Shown piece by piece: positions 51,796 to 59,675 of a stretch of DNA of 64,000 nt (the first letter of the stretch is position 1; each line of letters opens with the position of its first letter). The stretch is taken from NCBI RefSeq assembly GCF_900580865.1, contig NZ_UTBZ01000169.1, positions 372,001 through 436,000 on the forward strand. The letters run 5' to 3'. Under the pieces are notes generated by a model. It did no database searches, was not told the DNA's origin, and saw only the letters and a program-made list of their open reading frames with translations. Source of the stretch: Pseudomonas viridiflava. Lineage in GTDB: Bacteria > Pseudomonadota > Gammaproteobacteria > Pseudomonadales > Pseudomonadaceae. The position numbers and the translations under genes are program-made.

Positions 51796-52142
51796 GGTGA
51801 AGCTCCTTTGAAGTGGAGCCGCTACAACCTGTCGCTAAACAGGAAGGGTGGCGGCTGTACGCAGGTTAGCGAACCGGTCAAAGGCACCCGGCAGACCCGA
51901 AGGTCTCCCGCATACAGCCACCATGACGAAATCGCGAAAATACAGATCCGCAACGAAGCCTGGAACGCCGATGCACCTTTGACTTGAGTTCGAGTCGCTA
52001 AACCCGATCGCTGATTCGTCAGCGACCGCACCACAATAGAACCCGACCCCAAGGCGCACAAGCCGGCGGATTCTGGCGTAGCTGTAGGCAATTGCGCAAG
52101 GATGTGTAGCCTTGGAGGCGTGTCTGGAGGTGTCTTTTAAAC
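51796..52142 (-). ncRNA. Conserved structured leader of the DUF6124-like gene, copy A
   Basis: About 345 bases upstream of the gene with no supported ORF, conserved in copy B. Read on the - strand it holds the hairpin TCGCTGA-CGAA-TCAGCGA (52008-52025), then a multi-branch element (51847-51922): a 10-bp stem GGCTGTATGC/GCGTACAGCC closing a GAGACC-TTCG-GGTCT hairpin and a CCGG/CCGG hairpin. Last is a small hairpin GCTCC/GGAGC (51802-51819) that covers the ribosome-binding site. Base changes between the copies keep the pairing. It is best explained as a 5' leader RNA or an overlapping small RNA; transcription is not shown by the sequence. Confidence 0.6.
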
Positions 52143-52185
52143 GCCAGTGTTTAATAGGTGATTTGTGCTGACTTCACTGACCCCC

Positions 52186-52248
52186 TCGCGAGCAAACTCG
52201 CTCCCACATCTTGAATGCGCCTCTCTGTGGGAGCGAGCTTGCTCGCGA
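52186..52248. repeat. REP pair (inverted)
   Basis: TCGCGAGCAAACTCGCTCCC (then ACA, 52186-52208) and its inverted copy ending GAGCGAGCTTGCTCGCGA (52226-52248), differing at one base, loop of 17 bases. Typical Pseudomonas REP sequence. Confidence 0.88.
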
Positions 52249-52339
52249 AAGGGCCATCCCGGTCAGCAGTAAAATCTCGATCAAACCCCGATGTTAAATC
52301 ACTGTTTAAATAAATCCGTCGCCTTGTCCAGAGAGACCG

Positions 52340-52377
52340 TTGGTCTGGAAGTGCCATCAACCTGTCAACTCTTACAG
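52340..52377 (+). promoter_or_regulatory. Operator-like box before the 222-residue gene
   Basis: TTGGTCTG and CTGTCA-ACTC-TTACAG (52362-52377), 64 bases before the ATG. Same layout as the box at 50908-50944, with one arm imperfect. Confidence 0.58.
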
Positions 52378-52441
52378 TAGACGGACGGCTGTCCATGACG
52401 TCGAGATAGGGGCGCAAGTTTACCGCACCAGGAGAGTGATC

Positions 52442-53110
52442 ATGGCAGAGCGCATTTACCGAAAACTCGAGGGCATTGGCCTGGAATATGTGTCAGGGCG
52501 ACTGGAACAGAACCCGAAAGAGCGGGCCATCCGTTACACCGTCACTTTCGACATGGACCTGGATTTCACCCATTTCAAACAGATGGCCAATGCTTATATT
52601 CCGAACTATCTCGACAACCCGATCAACGCGATCAGGCCTGAACTCGATGGCTTGGCTGATCACTATTCCTACAACTACCTGTTCGGTGCAGCGGGAAACA
52701 TCCGCGACAATCAGGCGTTGTTCGAACTCTTCACCTCACCCGGGTATTACAACGATCAATGGGCGACCGGCCCTCGTCGTCAAGTGCGTTATGGCAAACC
52801 GGAGTTTGCCCTGGTCGGGCACAAGTTACGCGTGACTGCGCGCAGAGATTTCAGATCGCTGGATGACACGGGTCAGATCGAAATCGGAGATTTGCCAGTT
52901 ATCCAGTTTCATTGGATGCTCAACTTGCTGCAAAGTGACCTGTCGACGCCAGGGGTCATTGCACCAGTGACCAAAGTCGTGTTGATGTATATGGATGAGG
53001 ATTACGTTGAAGTCGAAGGTGAGCAAGTTTTACGGGGTACGCGCTATGTTGGCCGCGACCAGCTCGGCTTCGGCAATATTGCGCCCAAGCAGATACTGAC
53101 CGCGAAGTAA
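52442..53110 (+). CDS. Unknown 222-residue protein
   Basis: Not recognised. No signal peptide, membrane segment or known catalytic motif was seen. It is mixed alpha/beta in appearance and rich in Tyr, Asp and Arg (for example HYSYNYLFGAAGNIRDNQAL; VLMYMDEDYVEVEGEQVLRG). It starts at the ATG after CCAGGAGAGTGATC; the open frame upstream (to 52340) crosses the operator-like box and is not coding. It has its own terminator and lies between the two directly repeated DUF6124 modules, so it could be lost by recombination. The shared box suggests it is co-regulated with the OB-fold-like gene at 51031. Confidence 0.75.
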   Translation: MAERIYRKLEGIGLEYVSGRLEQNPKERAIRYTVTFDMDLDFTHFKQMANAYIPNYLDNPINAIRPELDGLADHYSYNYLFGAAGNIRDNQALFELFTSPGYYNDQWATGPRRQVRYGKPEFALVGHKLRVTARRDFRSLDDTGQIEIGDLPVIQFHWMLNLLQSDLSTPGVIAPVTKVVLMYMDEDYVEVEGEQVLRGTRYVGRDQLGFGNIAPKQILTAK

Positions 53111-53118
53111 CCGGCGTT

Positions 53119-53158
53119 AAAAAACCGCCGTCCCGATTGCGCGGTGCGGCGGTTTTTT
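53119..53158 (+). terminator. Terminator after the 222-residue gene
   Basis: Stem AAAAAACCGCC (53119-53129) with GGCGGTTTTTT (53148-53158). Confidence 0.92.
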
Positions 53159-53218
53159 TATGCCTGAAACATGCGTTGGTTGTAAGGTCGCCTTCGCGAG
53201 CAACCACAACGCCTCATT

Positions 53219-53332
53219 GATCGTTCCCACGCTCTGCGTGGGAATGCAGCCCGGGACGCTCCGCGTCCCTTCCAGAGCCGAACGCGGAGCGTCCGTTGAG
53301 GCATTCCCACGCAGGAGCGTGGGAGCGATCAT
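53219..53332. repeat. Nested palindromic repeat, copy B
   Basis: Same element as 51313-51422: GATCGTTCCCACGCTCTGCG to GCAGGAGCGTGGGAGCGATC, with only a few base changes. Confidence 0.85.
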
Positions 53333-53341
53333 CGCGTGTCG

Positions 53342-53701
53342 CTACTGCGGCAACTCCAGATTATCCATCACCCGATTCACCGCCAGCTCGCCGAGCATGA
53401 TCAGTTGCGCGATCCCCAACAGCGTCCTGCGTTGCGACGCGGGTATGAGATGGGCGAAGTCATGGGCGATGGTTCTGGCTGAGGCGAGGGTTTCGCTGGC
53501 ATCGGCCAGCAGCTCCTCGTTTTTGAAGTCGGCGGTGACGGCATACATCCGGCGGGTTTTACGCGGTGGTGGCGTGGAGCCGGGTGGGCAGAGGTAATGG
53601 TCGAGCGCGCGCTCGGCGGCGTCGTTGAGTTTTTTTGAATCGAGGGATTCGTAGGGCGAGGCGAGATCGGTTTCGGGTGGGTTGGGTGTTGGTTTGATCA
53701 T
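53342..53701 (-). CDS. DUF6124-like small protein, copy B
   Basis: A 119-residue paralogue of the gene at 51436, nearly identical along its length. Function unknown. The start ATG follows CACGGAGTCTCACC and gives the same first residues (MIKPTPNPPE) as copy A; the open frame upstream to 53749 falls in the leader and is not supported. Its ribosome site overlaps a 6-bp hairpin (CCGTGG/CCACGG) that differs in sequence from the copy A hairpin but sits at the same place. Confidence 0.85.
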   Translation of the reverse strand: MIKPTPNPPETDLASPYESLDSKKLNDAAERALDHYLCPPGSTPPPRKTRRMYAVTADFKNEELLADASETLASARTIAHDFAHLIPASQRRTLLGIAQLIMLGELAVNRVMDNLELPQ

Positions 53702-54050
53702 GGTGAGACTCCGTGGTTGATTTGGCCGCCACGGCTCATCGCTAAACAAGTAAAGGTGGCGGCTGTACGCAGGTTAGCGATCCGGGTCACAGAAACCCCG
53801 GGTAGACCCGAAGGTCTCCCACGCACAGCCACCATGACGCCAAGTGCAGATAGACAAAGCTGCAATTGAGACTGGGGATTGAGCGTCTGTAGGGTATCGG
53901 ATCGCTAAACCCGATCGCTGATTCGTCAGCGACCGGACCACAATAGAACCCGACCCCAAGGCGCACAAGCCGGCGGATTCTGGCTTGGCTGTAGGCAATG
54001 GCGCAAGGATTTGTAGCCTTGAGACCGTGTCTGCAGGTGTCTTTTAAACA
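53702..54050 (-). ncRNA. Conserved structured leader of the DUF6124-like gene, copy B
   Basis: Same order of elements as copy A on the - strand: TCGCTGA-CGAA-TCAGCGA hairpin (53915-53932); multi-branch element (53755-53833) closed by GGCTGTGCGT/GCGTACAGCC, with the GAGACC-TTCG-GGTCT hairpin and a CCGGG/CCCGG hairpin one pair longer than in copy A; and CCGTGG/CCACGG (53711-53734) next to the ribosome site. The part at about 53835-53900 is much less conserved between copies than the stems. Confidence 0.6.
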
Positions 54051-54093
54051 GCTTCGTTTAAATGAAGAAATTTGCGCCGAACATGAGGGCCCC

Positions 54094-54248
54094 TTCGCGA
54101 GCAGGCTCGCTCCCACATTTTGGAATGCATTTCAATCTGACATTTGGAATGCAATCCCCTGTAGGCCTTCGCCTGCTCGCGATGAGGATTTTTCAGTCGA
54201 TCAATTCGAACCAGACAAACCGCTATCGCGAGCAGGCGAAGGCCTACA
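54094..54248. repeat. REP cluster before flhA
   Basis: One REP half (TTCGCGAGCAGGCTCGCTCC, then CACA, 54094-54117) and a perfect inverted pair of a second type: TGTAGGCCTTCGCCTGCTCG, then CGAT (54160-54183) with its reverse complement at 54225-54248. The interval between the DUF6124 leader (54050) and flhA (54356) holds no supported gene. Confidence 0.85.
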
Positions 54249-54278
54249 TTGGTCATGTTTTCTCTCCCTGGTCAAAGT

Positions 54279-54293
54279 TGGAAAGCTTCTTGC
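54279..54293 (+). promoter_or_regulatory. Possible sigma-54 promoter of flhA
   Basis: TGGAAA-GCTTC-TTGC keeps TGG, TTGC and the GG-N10-GC spacing; two of the six -24 bases differ from TGGCAC. It lies 62 bases before the flhA start. The flhA-flhF-fleN operon is FleQ/RpoN-controlled in P. aeruginosa. Confidence 0.65.
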
Positions 54294-54355
54294 AGTACCC
54301 GCCGTGAGCCCGCTCTGGGCGTCAAAAGTTTGCTTTAAAGGAACGGGGAAAACCG

Positions 54356-56485
54356 GTGGATCGCTCTCAGTTATTCAACACAGCACGCACAAACGTTGCC
54401 GATTTAAGTCGAGGCAATCTGGGCGTGCCGTTGTTGCTGCTGGTCATGCTGGCGATGATGATGTTGCCGGTGCCGCCGTTCCTGCTCGACGTGTTTTTTA
54501 CCTTCAACATCGCGCTGTCGATCGTCGTCCTGCTGGTCTGCGTGTATGCGCTGCGGCCGCTGGATTTCGCCGTGTTCCCGACGATTCTGCTGGTCGCGAC
54601 GTTGCTGCGGCTGGCGTTGAACGTGGCTTCGACGCGGGTGGTGATGCTCCACGGTCAGGATGGCCACGCCGCTGCCGGTAAGGTGATTCAGGCCTTCGGT
54701 GAGGTGGTGATCGGCGGTAACTACGTGGTTGGTATCGTGGTCTTCGCGATTCTGATGATCATCAACTTCGTCGTGGTAACCAAAGGTGCCGGGCGGATTT
54801 CCGAGGTGAGCGCGCGTTTCACCCTCGATGCGATGCCCGGCAAACAAATGGCGATCGACGCCGACCTCAACGCCGGTCTGATCGACCAGAACCAGGCCAA
54901 GGCGCGCCGTCAGGAAGTCGCCCAAGAGGCCGAGTTCTACGGTTCGATGGACGGTGCCAGCAAGTTCGTCCGTGGTGACGCCATCGCCGGCCTGCTGATT
55001 CTGTTCATCAACCTGATCGGCGGCATGGCCGTTGGTATCTTCCAGCACAACATGAGCTTCGGCGATGCCGGTCGGGTTTACGCCTTGCTGACCATCGGTG
55101 ACGGTTTAGTGGCGCAATTGCCATCACTGTTGTTATCGACAGCGGCAGCGATCATGGTGACCCGTGCTTCCGGTTCGGAAGACATGGGCAAGCAGATCAA
55201 TCGTCAGATGTTCGCCTCGCCGAAAGCGTTGGCGGTGGCGGCCGGTCTGATGGCAGTCATGGGCCTGGTGCCGGGCATGCCGCACTTCTCGTTCCTGAGC
55301 ATGGCAGCACTGGCCGCTGGCGGCGCCTACCTGTTCTGGAAGAAGCAGAACGTGGCTAAGGTCGTAGCGCTGGAAGAGGTCAAGCGTCAGCAGGAACTGC
55401 TGCCGTCGCCGGCCCGCGCCATGGAAACCAAGGAGCTGGGCTGGGACGACGTGACGCCGATCGACATGATCGGTCTGGAGGTCGGCTATCGCCTGATCCC
55501 GCTGGTGGACCGCAATCAGGGCGGGCAATTGCTGGCGCGGATCAAGGGCGTGCGCAAGAAGCTCTCGCAGGATCTCGGCTTTCTGATGCCGACTGTGCAC
55601 ATTCGCGACAACCTCGATCTGGCGCCAAGCGCCTATCGTCTGACCCTGATGGGCGTGATCCTCGCCGAAGCCGAGATCTACCCGGATCGCGAGCTGGCGA
55701 TCAACCCGGGCCAGGTCTACGGCACGCTCAACGGTATCAACGCCAAAGATCCGGCTTTCGGCCTAGAAGCGGTGTGGATCGAAATCAGCCAGCGTGCGCA
55801 GGCACAATCGCTCGGTTACACAGTGGTCGACGCCAGCACCGTGGTGGCGACCCACTTGAACCAGATTCTGTACAAGCACTCCAGTGAGCTGATCGGCCAC
55901 GAGGAAGTGCAGCAACTCATGCAACTGCTGGCCAAAAGCTCACCGAAACTGGCAGAAGAGCTGGTGCCGGGCGTGGTCTCGTTGTCGCAGTTGCTCAAAG
56001 TGCTGCAAGCGCTGCTGGCCGAACATGTGCCGGTGCGCGACATTCGCAGCATCGCCGAAGCCATCGCCAACAACGCCGCGAAGAGTCAAGATACCGCCGC
56101 GTTGGTGGCCGCTGTGCGGGTCGGCGTATCCCGCGCCATCGTCCAAAGCATTGTAGGCACTGAGTCCGAGCTGCCTGTGATCACCTTGGAACCAAGGTTG
56201 GAACAAATATTGCTCAATAGTCTGCAGAAGGCAGGACAAGGCTCGGAAGAGGGCGTTCTGCTGGAGCCAAGCATGGCCGAGAAGCTGCAGCGTTCGCTCA
56301 TCGAAGCGGCGCAGCGTCAGGAAATGCAAGGTCAGCCGGTGATCCTTTTGGTCGCTGGCCCGATCCGCGCGATGCTCTCGCGCTTTGGCCGCCTCGCAGT
56401 CCCTGGGCTGCATGTGCTGGCCTACCAGGAAATACCGGACAACAAGCAAGTGACCATCGTTGCGACAGTAGGGCCCAACGGCTGA
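54356..56485 (+). CDS. flhA: Flagellar export gate protein FlhA
   Basis: Largest export-gate membrane protein (709 residues). About eight membrane segments in the first 330 residues (GVPLLLLVMLAMMMLPVPPF; FAVFPTILLVATLLRLALNV) include the FHIPEP stretch (FVVVTKGAGRISEVSARFTL, then DAMPGKQMAIDADLNAGLI). A cytoplasmic domain binds chaperone-cargo complexes. GTG start, AAGGAACGGGG upstream. The 3.4-kb gap after flhB suggests an operon of its own. Confidence 0.97.
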   Translation: MDRSQLFNTARTNVADLSRGNLGVPLLLLVMLAMMMLPVPPFLLDVFFTFNIALSIVVLLVCVYALRPLDFAVFPTILLVATLLRLALNVASTRVVMLHGQDGHAAAGKVIQAFGEVVIGGNYVVGIVVFAILMIINFVVVTKGAGRISEVSARFTLDAMPGKQMAIDADLNAGLIDQNQAKARRQEVAQEAEFYGSMDGASKFVRGDAIAGLLILFINLIGGMAVGIFQHNMSFGDAGRVYALLTIGDGLVAQLPSLLLSTAAAIMVTRASGSEDMGKQINRQMFASPKALAVAAGLMAVMGLVPGMPHFSFLSMAALAAGGAYLFWKKQNVAKVVALEEVKRQQELLPSPARAMETKELGWDDVTPIDMIGLEVGYRLIPLVDRNQGGQLLARIKGVRKKLSQDLGFLMPTVHIRDNLDLAPSAYRLTLMGVILAEAEIYPDRELAINPGQVYGTLNGINAKDPAFGLEAVWIEISQRAQAQSLGYTVVDASTVVATHLNQILYKHSSELIGHEEVQQLMQLLAKSSPKLAEELVPGVVSLSQLLKVLQALLAEHVPVRDIRSIAEAIANNAAKSQDTAALVAAVRVGVSRAIVQSIVGTESELPVITLEPRLEQILLNSLQKAGQGSEEGVLLEPSMAEKLQRSLIEAAQRQEMQGQPVILLVAGPIRAMLSRFGRLAVPGLHVLAYQEIPDNKQVTIVATVGPNG

Positions 56486-56496
56486 GGTAGTGGTTT

Positions 56497-57837
56497 ATGC
56501 AAGTTAAGCGTTTCTTTGCCGCCGATATGCGTCAGGCCATGAAGCTGGTTCGTGATGAGCTGGGCGCTGATGCCGCCATCATTGGCAACCGCCGCATTGC
56601 CGGCGGTGTCGAGCTGACGGCGGCACTGGATTACAAACTGTCGGCGCTGGCGCCACGGGTTCCGAACATGGAACTCGAAGACGAGCTGCGCAAGACTCAG
56701 TCGCGCATCGTCACCGCTCAGGCCGAGTTGAGCCTGCGGGGCGAAGCCGACGGCAATAGCAATCGCCAGATTTTCGCCGGTCTGCCATTGACGGCCGGCC
56801 TGCCGCTGACCGCTGCTGAACCGCTGACCGAGCCGACGTACGCCGCTCCGGCGCGTCCAGCCCCGGCACCTGCGCAGTCCTCCGGGGGCGTGGATCCGCG
56901 TGCACTGGATTCGATGCGTTTTGAATTGAACAGCCTGCGCGAGCTGATGGAAGTTCAGCTCGGCACTCTGGCCTGGAATCAGCTGCAAGGCAGCCGCCCG
57001 GCGCAAGCCAACCTGTATCGCCGTCTGCAACGTATCGGCCTGTCCGGCCCGTTGTCGCGCGATCTGCTGGCGATGATCACTGATATCGAAGAACCCCGTC
57101 AGGCTTGGCGCATGTTGCTCGCGCACCTGGCGCGGATGATTGCCGTACCGGAAGTCGAGCCGCTGGAAGAGGGCGGTGTGATTGCCATGGTCGGCCCTGC
57201 CGGCATGGGCAAGACCACCACGCTGGCCAAGCTCGCCGCACGCTACGTGCTCAAGTACGGCGCGCAGAATGTCGCGCTGGTGAGCATGGACAGCTTCCGT
57301 ATCGGTGCGCAGGAACAACTGAAGACCCTGGGCCGCATCCTCAACGTGCCGGTGACCCACGTCGATCCGGGCCAATCGCTGGTGCAGGCACTGGATCCAC
57401 TGCTACGCAAACGCGTGGTGTTGATCGATACTGCCGGCCTACAAGCCAGCGATCCAGCCCTGCGCATGCAGCTCGAAAGTCTGGCCGGGCGTGGCATTCG
57501 CTCAAAAAATTATCTGGTCTTGGCAACCACCAGCCAGAAACAGGTTCTAACCGCCGCTTATCACAGTTACAAGCGTTGCGGGCTAGCCGGCTGCATCCTG
57601 ACTAAACTGGATGAAACGGCCAGCCTTGGCGAAGTGTTGAGCCTGGCGATCAGTCATGAATTGCCGGTCGCGTACCTGACCGATGGCCCACGGATTCCGG
57701 ATGATTTGCATCTGCCGCGCCGTCATCAACTGGTCAGCCGCGCCGTCAGCGTGCAAATGCAGGAAGAACCCAGCGAAGAAGCCATGGCTGACATGTTCGC
57801 TGATATCTATCACAGCCCGACCAAGCAGGTAGGCTGA
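56497..57837 (+). CDS. flhF: Flagellar GTPase FlhF
   Basis: SRP-type GTPase (446 residues) that marks the cell pole for flagellum assembly. The N-terminal B domain (MQVKRFFAADMRQAMKLVRD) and a Pro/Ala-rich linker are followed by the NG domain with G1 GPAGMGKT at 233-240, VLIDTAGLQASDPALR, and TKLDETASLGEVLSLAISHE. Starts 11 bases after flhA. Confidence 0.96.
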   Translation: MQVKRFFAADMRQAMKLVRDELGADAAIIGNRRIAGGVELTAALDYKLSALAPRVPNMELEDELRKTQSRIVTAQAELSLRGEADGNSNRQIFAGLPLTAGLPLTAAEPLTEPTYAAPARPAPAPAQSSGGVDPRALDSMRFELNSLRELMEVQLGTLAWNQLQGSRPAQANLYRRLQRIGLSGPLSRDLLAMITDIEEPRQAWRMLLAHLARMIAVPEVEPLEEGGVIAMVGPAGMGKTTTLAKLAARYVLKYGAQNVALVSMDSFRIGAQEQLKTLGRILNVPVTHVDPGQSLVQALDPLLRKRVVLIDTAGLQASDPALRMQLESLAGRGIRSKNYLVLATTSQKQVLTAAYHSYKRCGLAGCILTKLDETASLGEVLSLAISHELPVAYLTDGPRIPDDLHLPRRHQLVSRAVSVQMQEEPSEEAMADMFADIYHSPTKQVG

Positions 57838-57844
57838 GGTATTC

Positions 57845-57952
57845 ATGAACAGTTTTTGTACCTACATCGATGGTCTGCCATGCATTGTTCCGGTTGTGAA
57901 CGCGCAGCCAGTAATGTGGCCTCCGTCTATGCAAGACAAGGTAAAGAAATAA
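57845..57952 (+). CDS. Candidate 35-residue ORF between flhF and fleN
   Basis: ATG-to-TAA frame of 35 codons (MNSFCTYIDGLPCIVPVVNA, then QPVMWPPSMQDKVKK). It fills the flhF-fleN gap almost exactly: GAGGT overlaps the flhF stop four bases before its ATG, and its TAA is one base before the fleN ATG. The layout suggests translational coupling, either of a real small protein or of a leader ORF that controls fleN. It has two Cys and a Pro-rich end and resembles no family known to me. Chance occurrence is possible. Confidence 0.4.
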   Translation: MNSFCTYIDGLPCIVPVVNAQPVMWPPSMQDKVKK

Positions 57953-57953
57953 C

Positions 57954-58784
57954 ATGGGCAGCATGCATCCCGTACAGGTGATCGCGGTGACCGGCGGCAA
58001 AGGTGGCGTCGGCAAGACTAACGTGTCAGTGAACTTGTCGCTGGCGCTGGCAGAGCTTGGCCGTCGGGTCATGCTGCTGGACGCCGACCTCGGTCTGGCG
58101 AACGTTGACGTATTGTTGGGTCTGACCCCTAAACGCACATTGGCCGACGTCATCGAAGGCCGTTGCGAATTGCGCGACGTGCTGTTGCAAGGCCCCGGTG
58201 GCATTCGCATCGTCCCGGCGGCGTCCGGCACGCAGAGCATGGTCCACTTGAGCCCGGCGCAACACGCCGGCCTGATTCAGGCGTTCAGCGACATCGGCGA
58301 CAATCTCGACGTACTGGTGATCGACACCGCTGCGGGTATTGGTGACTCGGTAGTCAGTTTTGTACGCGCCGCGCAAGAAGTGTTGCTGGTGGTCTGCGAT
58401 GAGCCGACTTCCATTACCGACGCCTACGCGCTGATCAAATTGCTCAACCGCGATTACGGCATGAACCGCTTCCGCGTCCTCGCCAACATGGCGCAGAGCC
58501 CGCAGGAAGGGCGCAACCTGTTCGCCAAGTTGACCAAGGTCACGGATCGTTTCCTTGACGTGGCCCTACAATACGTCGGTGCCGTGCCTTACGACGAAAG
58601 CGTGCGTAAAGCGGTGCAGAAGCAGCGTGCGGTGTACGAAGCCTTTCCGCGCTCCAAGTGCGCACTGGCGTTCAAGGCGATCGCGCAGAAGGTCGATACC
58701 TGGCCGCTGCCCGCCAACCCGCGTGGCCACCTTGAATTTTTCGTCGAGCGCCTCGTGCAGCAAACGGCAGGGCCCGTGCTATGA
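57954..58784 (+). CDS. fleN: Flagellar number regulator FleN (FlhG)
   Basis: ParA/MinD-type ATPase (276 residues) that binds FleQ and limits the cell to few polar flagella. The deviant Walker A is VTGGKGGVGKTNVSVNLSLA (starting near residue 13), followed by LLDADLGLANVDVLLGL and VIDTAAGIGDSVVSF. The start MGSMHPVQVIAV agrees with the P. aeruginosa protein. Overlaps fliA by four bases. Confidence 0.97.
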   Translation: MGSMHPVQVIAVTGGKGGVGKTNVSVNLSLALAELGRRVMLLDADLGLANVDVLLGLTPKRTLADVIEGRCELRDVLLQGPGGIRIVPAASGTQSMVHLSPAQHAGLIQAFSDIGDNLDVLVIDTAAGIGDSVVSFVRAAQEVLLVVCDEPTSITDAYALIKLLNRDYGMNRFRVLANMAQSPQEGRNLFAKLTKVTDRFLDVALQYVGAVPYDESVRKAVQKQRAVYEAFPRSKCALAFKAIAQKVDTWPLPANPRGHLEFFVERLVQQTAGPVL

Positions 58785-59521
58785 CCGCAAGCGGTATGAA
58801 CTACTACAAGAAGTCGGCACGTGACGCGCAGTACGAGTTGATCGAGCGTTACGCGCCACTGGTCAAACGCATTGCCTATCACTTGCTGGCACGCTTGCCG
58901 GCGAGTGTGCAGGTCGAAGACCTGATCCAGGCCGGGATGATCGGCCTGCTCGAAGTCTCGACCAAATATGACGCCAGCAAAGGCGCCAGTTTCGAAACGT
59001 ACGCGGGCATACGAATCCGCGGCGCGATGCTTGACGAAGTGCGCAAAGGGGACTGGGCGCCACGCTCGGTTCACCGCAATACCCGTATGGTCAGCGACGC
59101 AATTCGCTCAATTGAAGCTAAAACCGGCCGTGACGCTAAAGATCACGAGGTTGCAGCCGAACTCCAATTGAGTCTCGACGATTACTACGGGATTTTGAAT
59201 GACACCTTGGGCAGCCGCCTGTTCAGTTTCGACGACCTGCTGCAGGACGGCGAGCACGAAGGGCTGCACGAGGATGGCGCGAGTGCTCATCTCGAGCCGT
59301 CACGCGATCTGGAAGATGAACGTTTCCAGGCAGCGTTGGCGGACGCGATTGCCAATTTGCCGGAGCGTGAGCGACTGGTGTTGGCGCTGTACTACGACGA
59401 AGAGCTGAACCTCAAGGAAATCGGTGAAGTCCTTGGCGTCAGTGAATCGCGGGTCAGCCAGTTACACAGCCAGTGCGCGGCCCGTTTGCGGGGGCGTTTG
59501 GGGGAGTGGCGAGCGCGCTGA
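58781..59521 (+). CDS. fliA: Flagellar sigma factor FliA (sigma-28)
   Basis: Sigma-28 (246 residues) for filament and chemotaxis genes; held by FlgM until the hook is done. Region 2 (YAPLVKRIAYHLLARLPASV, then QVEDLIQAGMIGLLEVSTKY; FETYAGIRIRGAMLDEVRKG), region 3 and region 4 (LPERERLVLALYYDEELNLK, then EIGEVLGVSESRVSQLHSQC) are all present. It would recognise the promoters marked before fliC and fliS. Confidence 0.98.
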   Translation: MTASGMNYYKKSARDAQYELIERYAPLVKRIAYHLLARLPASVQVEDLIQAGMIGLLEVSTKYDASKGASFETYAGIRIRGAMLDEVRKGDWAPRSVHRNTRMVSDAIRSIEAKTGRDAKDHEVAAELQLSLDDYYGILNDTLGSRLFSFDDLLQDGEHEGLHEDGASAHLEPSRDLEDERFQAALADAIANLPERERLVLALYYDEELNLKEIGEVLGVSESRVSQLHSQCAARLRGRLGEWRAR

Positions 59522-59594
59522 AGGCAGTGTGGGGACACTGCGAACGAGGCTGGTGCGGTGATGAACGGCACCGGTCTTGCTCTGTTGTGCTCCA

Positions 59595-59621
59595 GACAGT
59601 CTTCGAGTGCTGCGCCGATTG
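59595..59621 (+). promoter_or_regulatory. Weak candidate sigma-28 promoter before cheY
   Basis: GCCGATTG (59614-59621) matches the -10 element well, but the -35 position reads GACAG, a poor match to TAAAG/TCAAG. It lies in the 154-base fliA-cheY gap, which has no other gene. Confidence 0.3.
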
Positions 59622-59675
59622 ATTGAAGTGGCGCGTCCAGGTGCTGGGCGCGTTTAAGACTGCTTGGAGGTCGAA

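Noticed and set aside
51822..52091. Small - strand ORFs in the DUF6124 leaders (also 53774-53998)
   Set aside because: Frames are similar between copies only in their first part and then diverge with different ends, while stems of the RNA are kept. Better explained by conserved RNA structure than by protein.
41028..54248. Repeats taken as a CRISPR array or insertion-sequence ends
   Set aside because: No regular spacer/repeat series and no transposase gene; the repeats are palindromic REP-type elements or duplicated modules.
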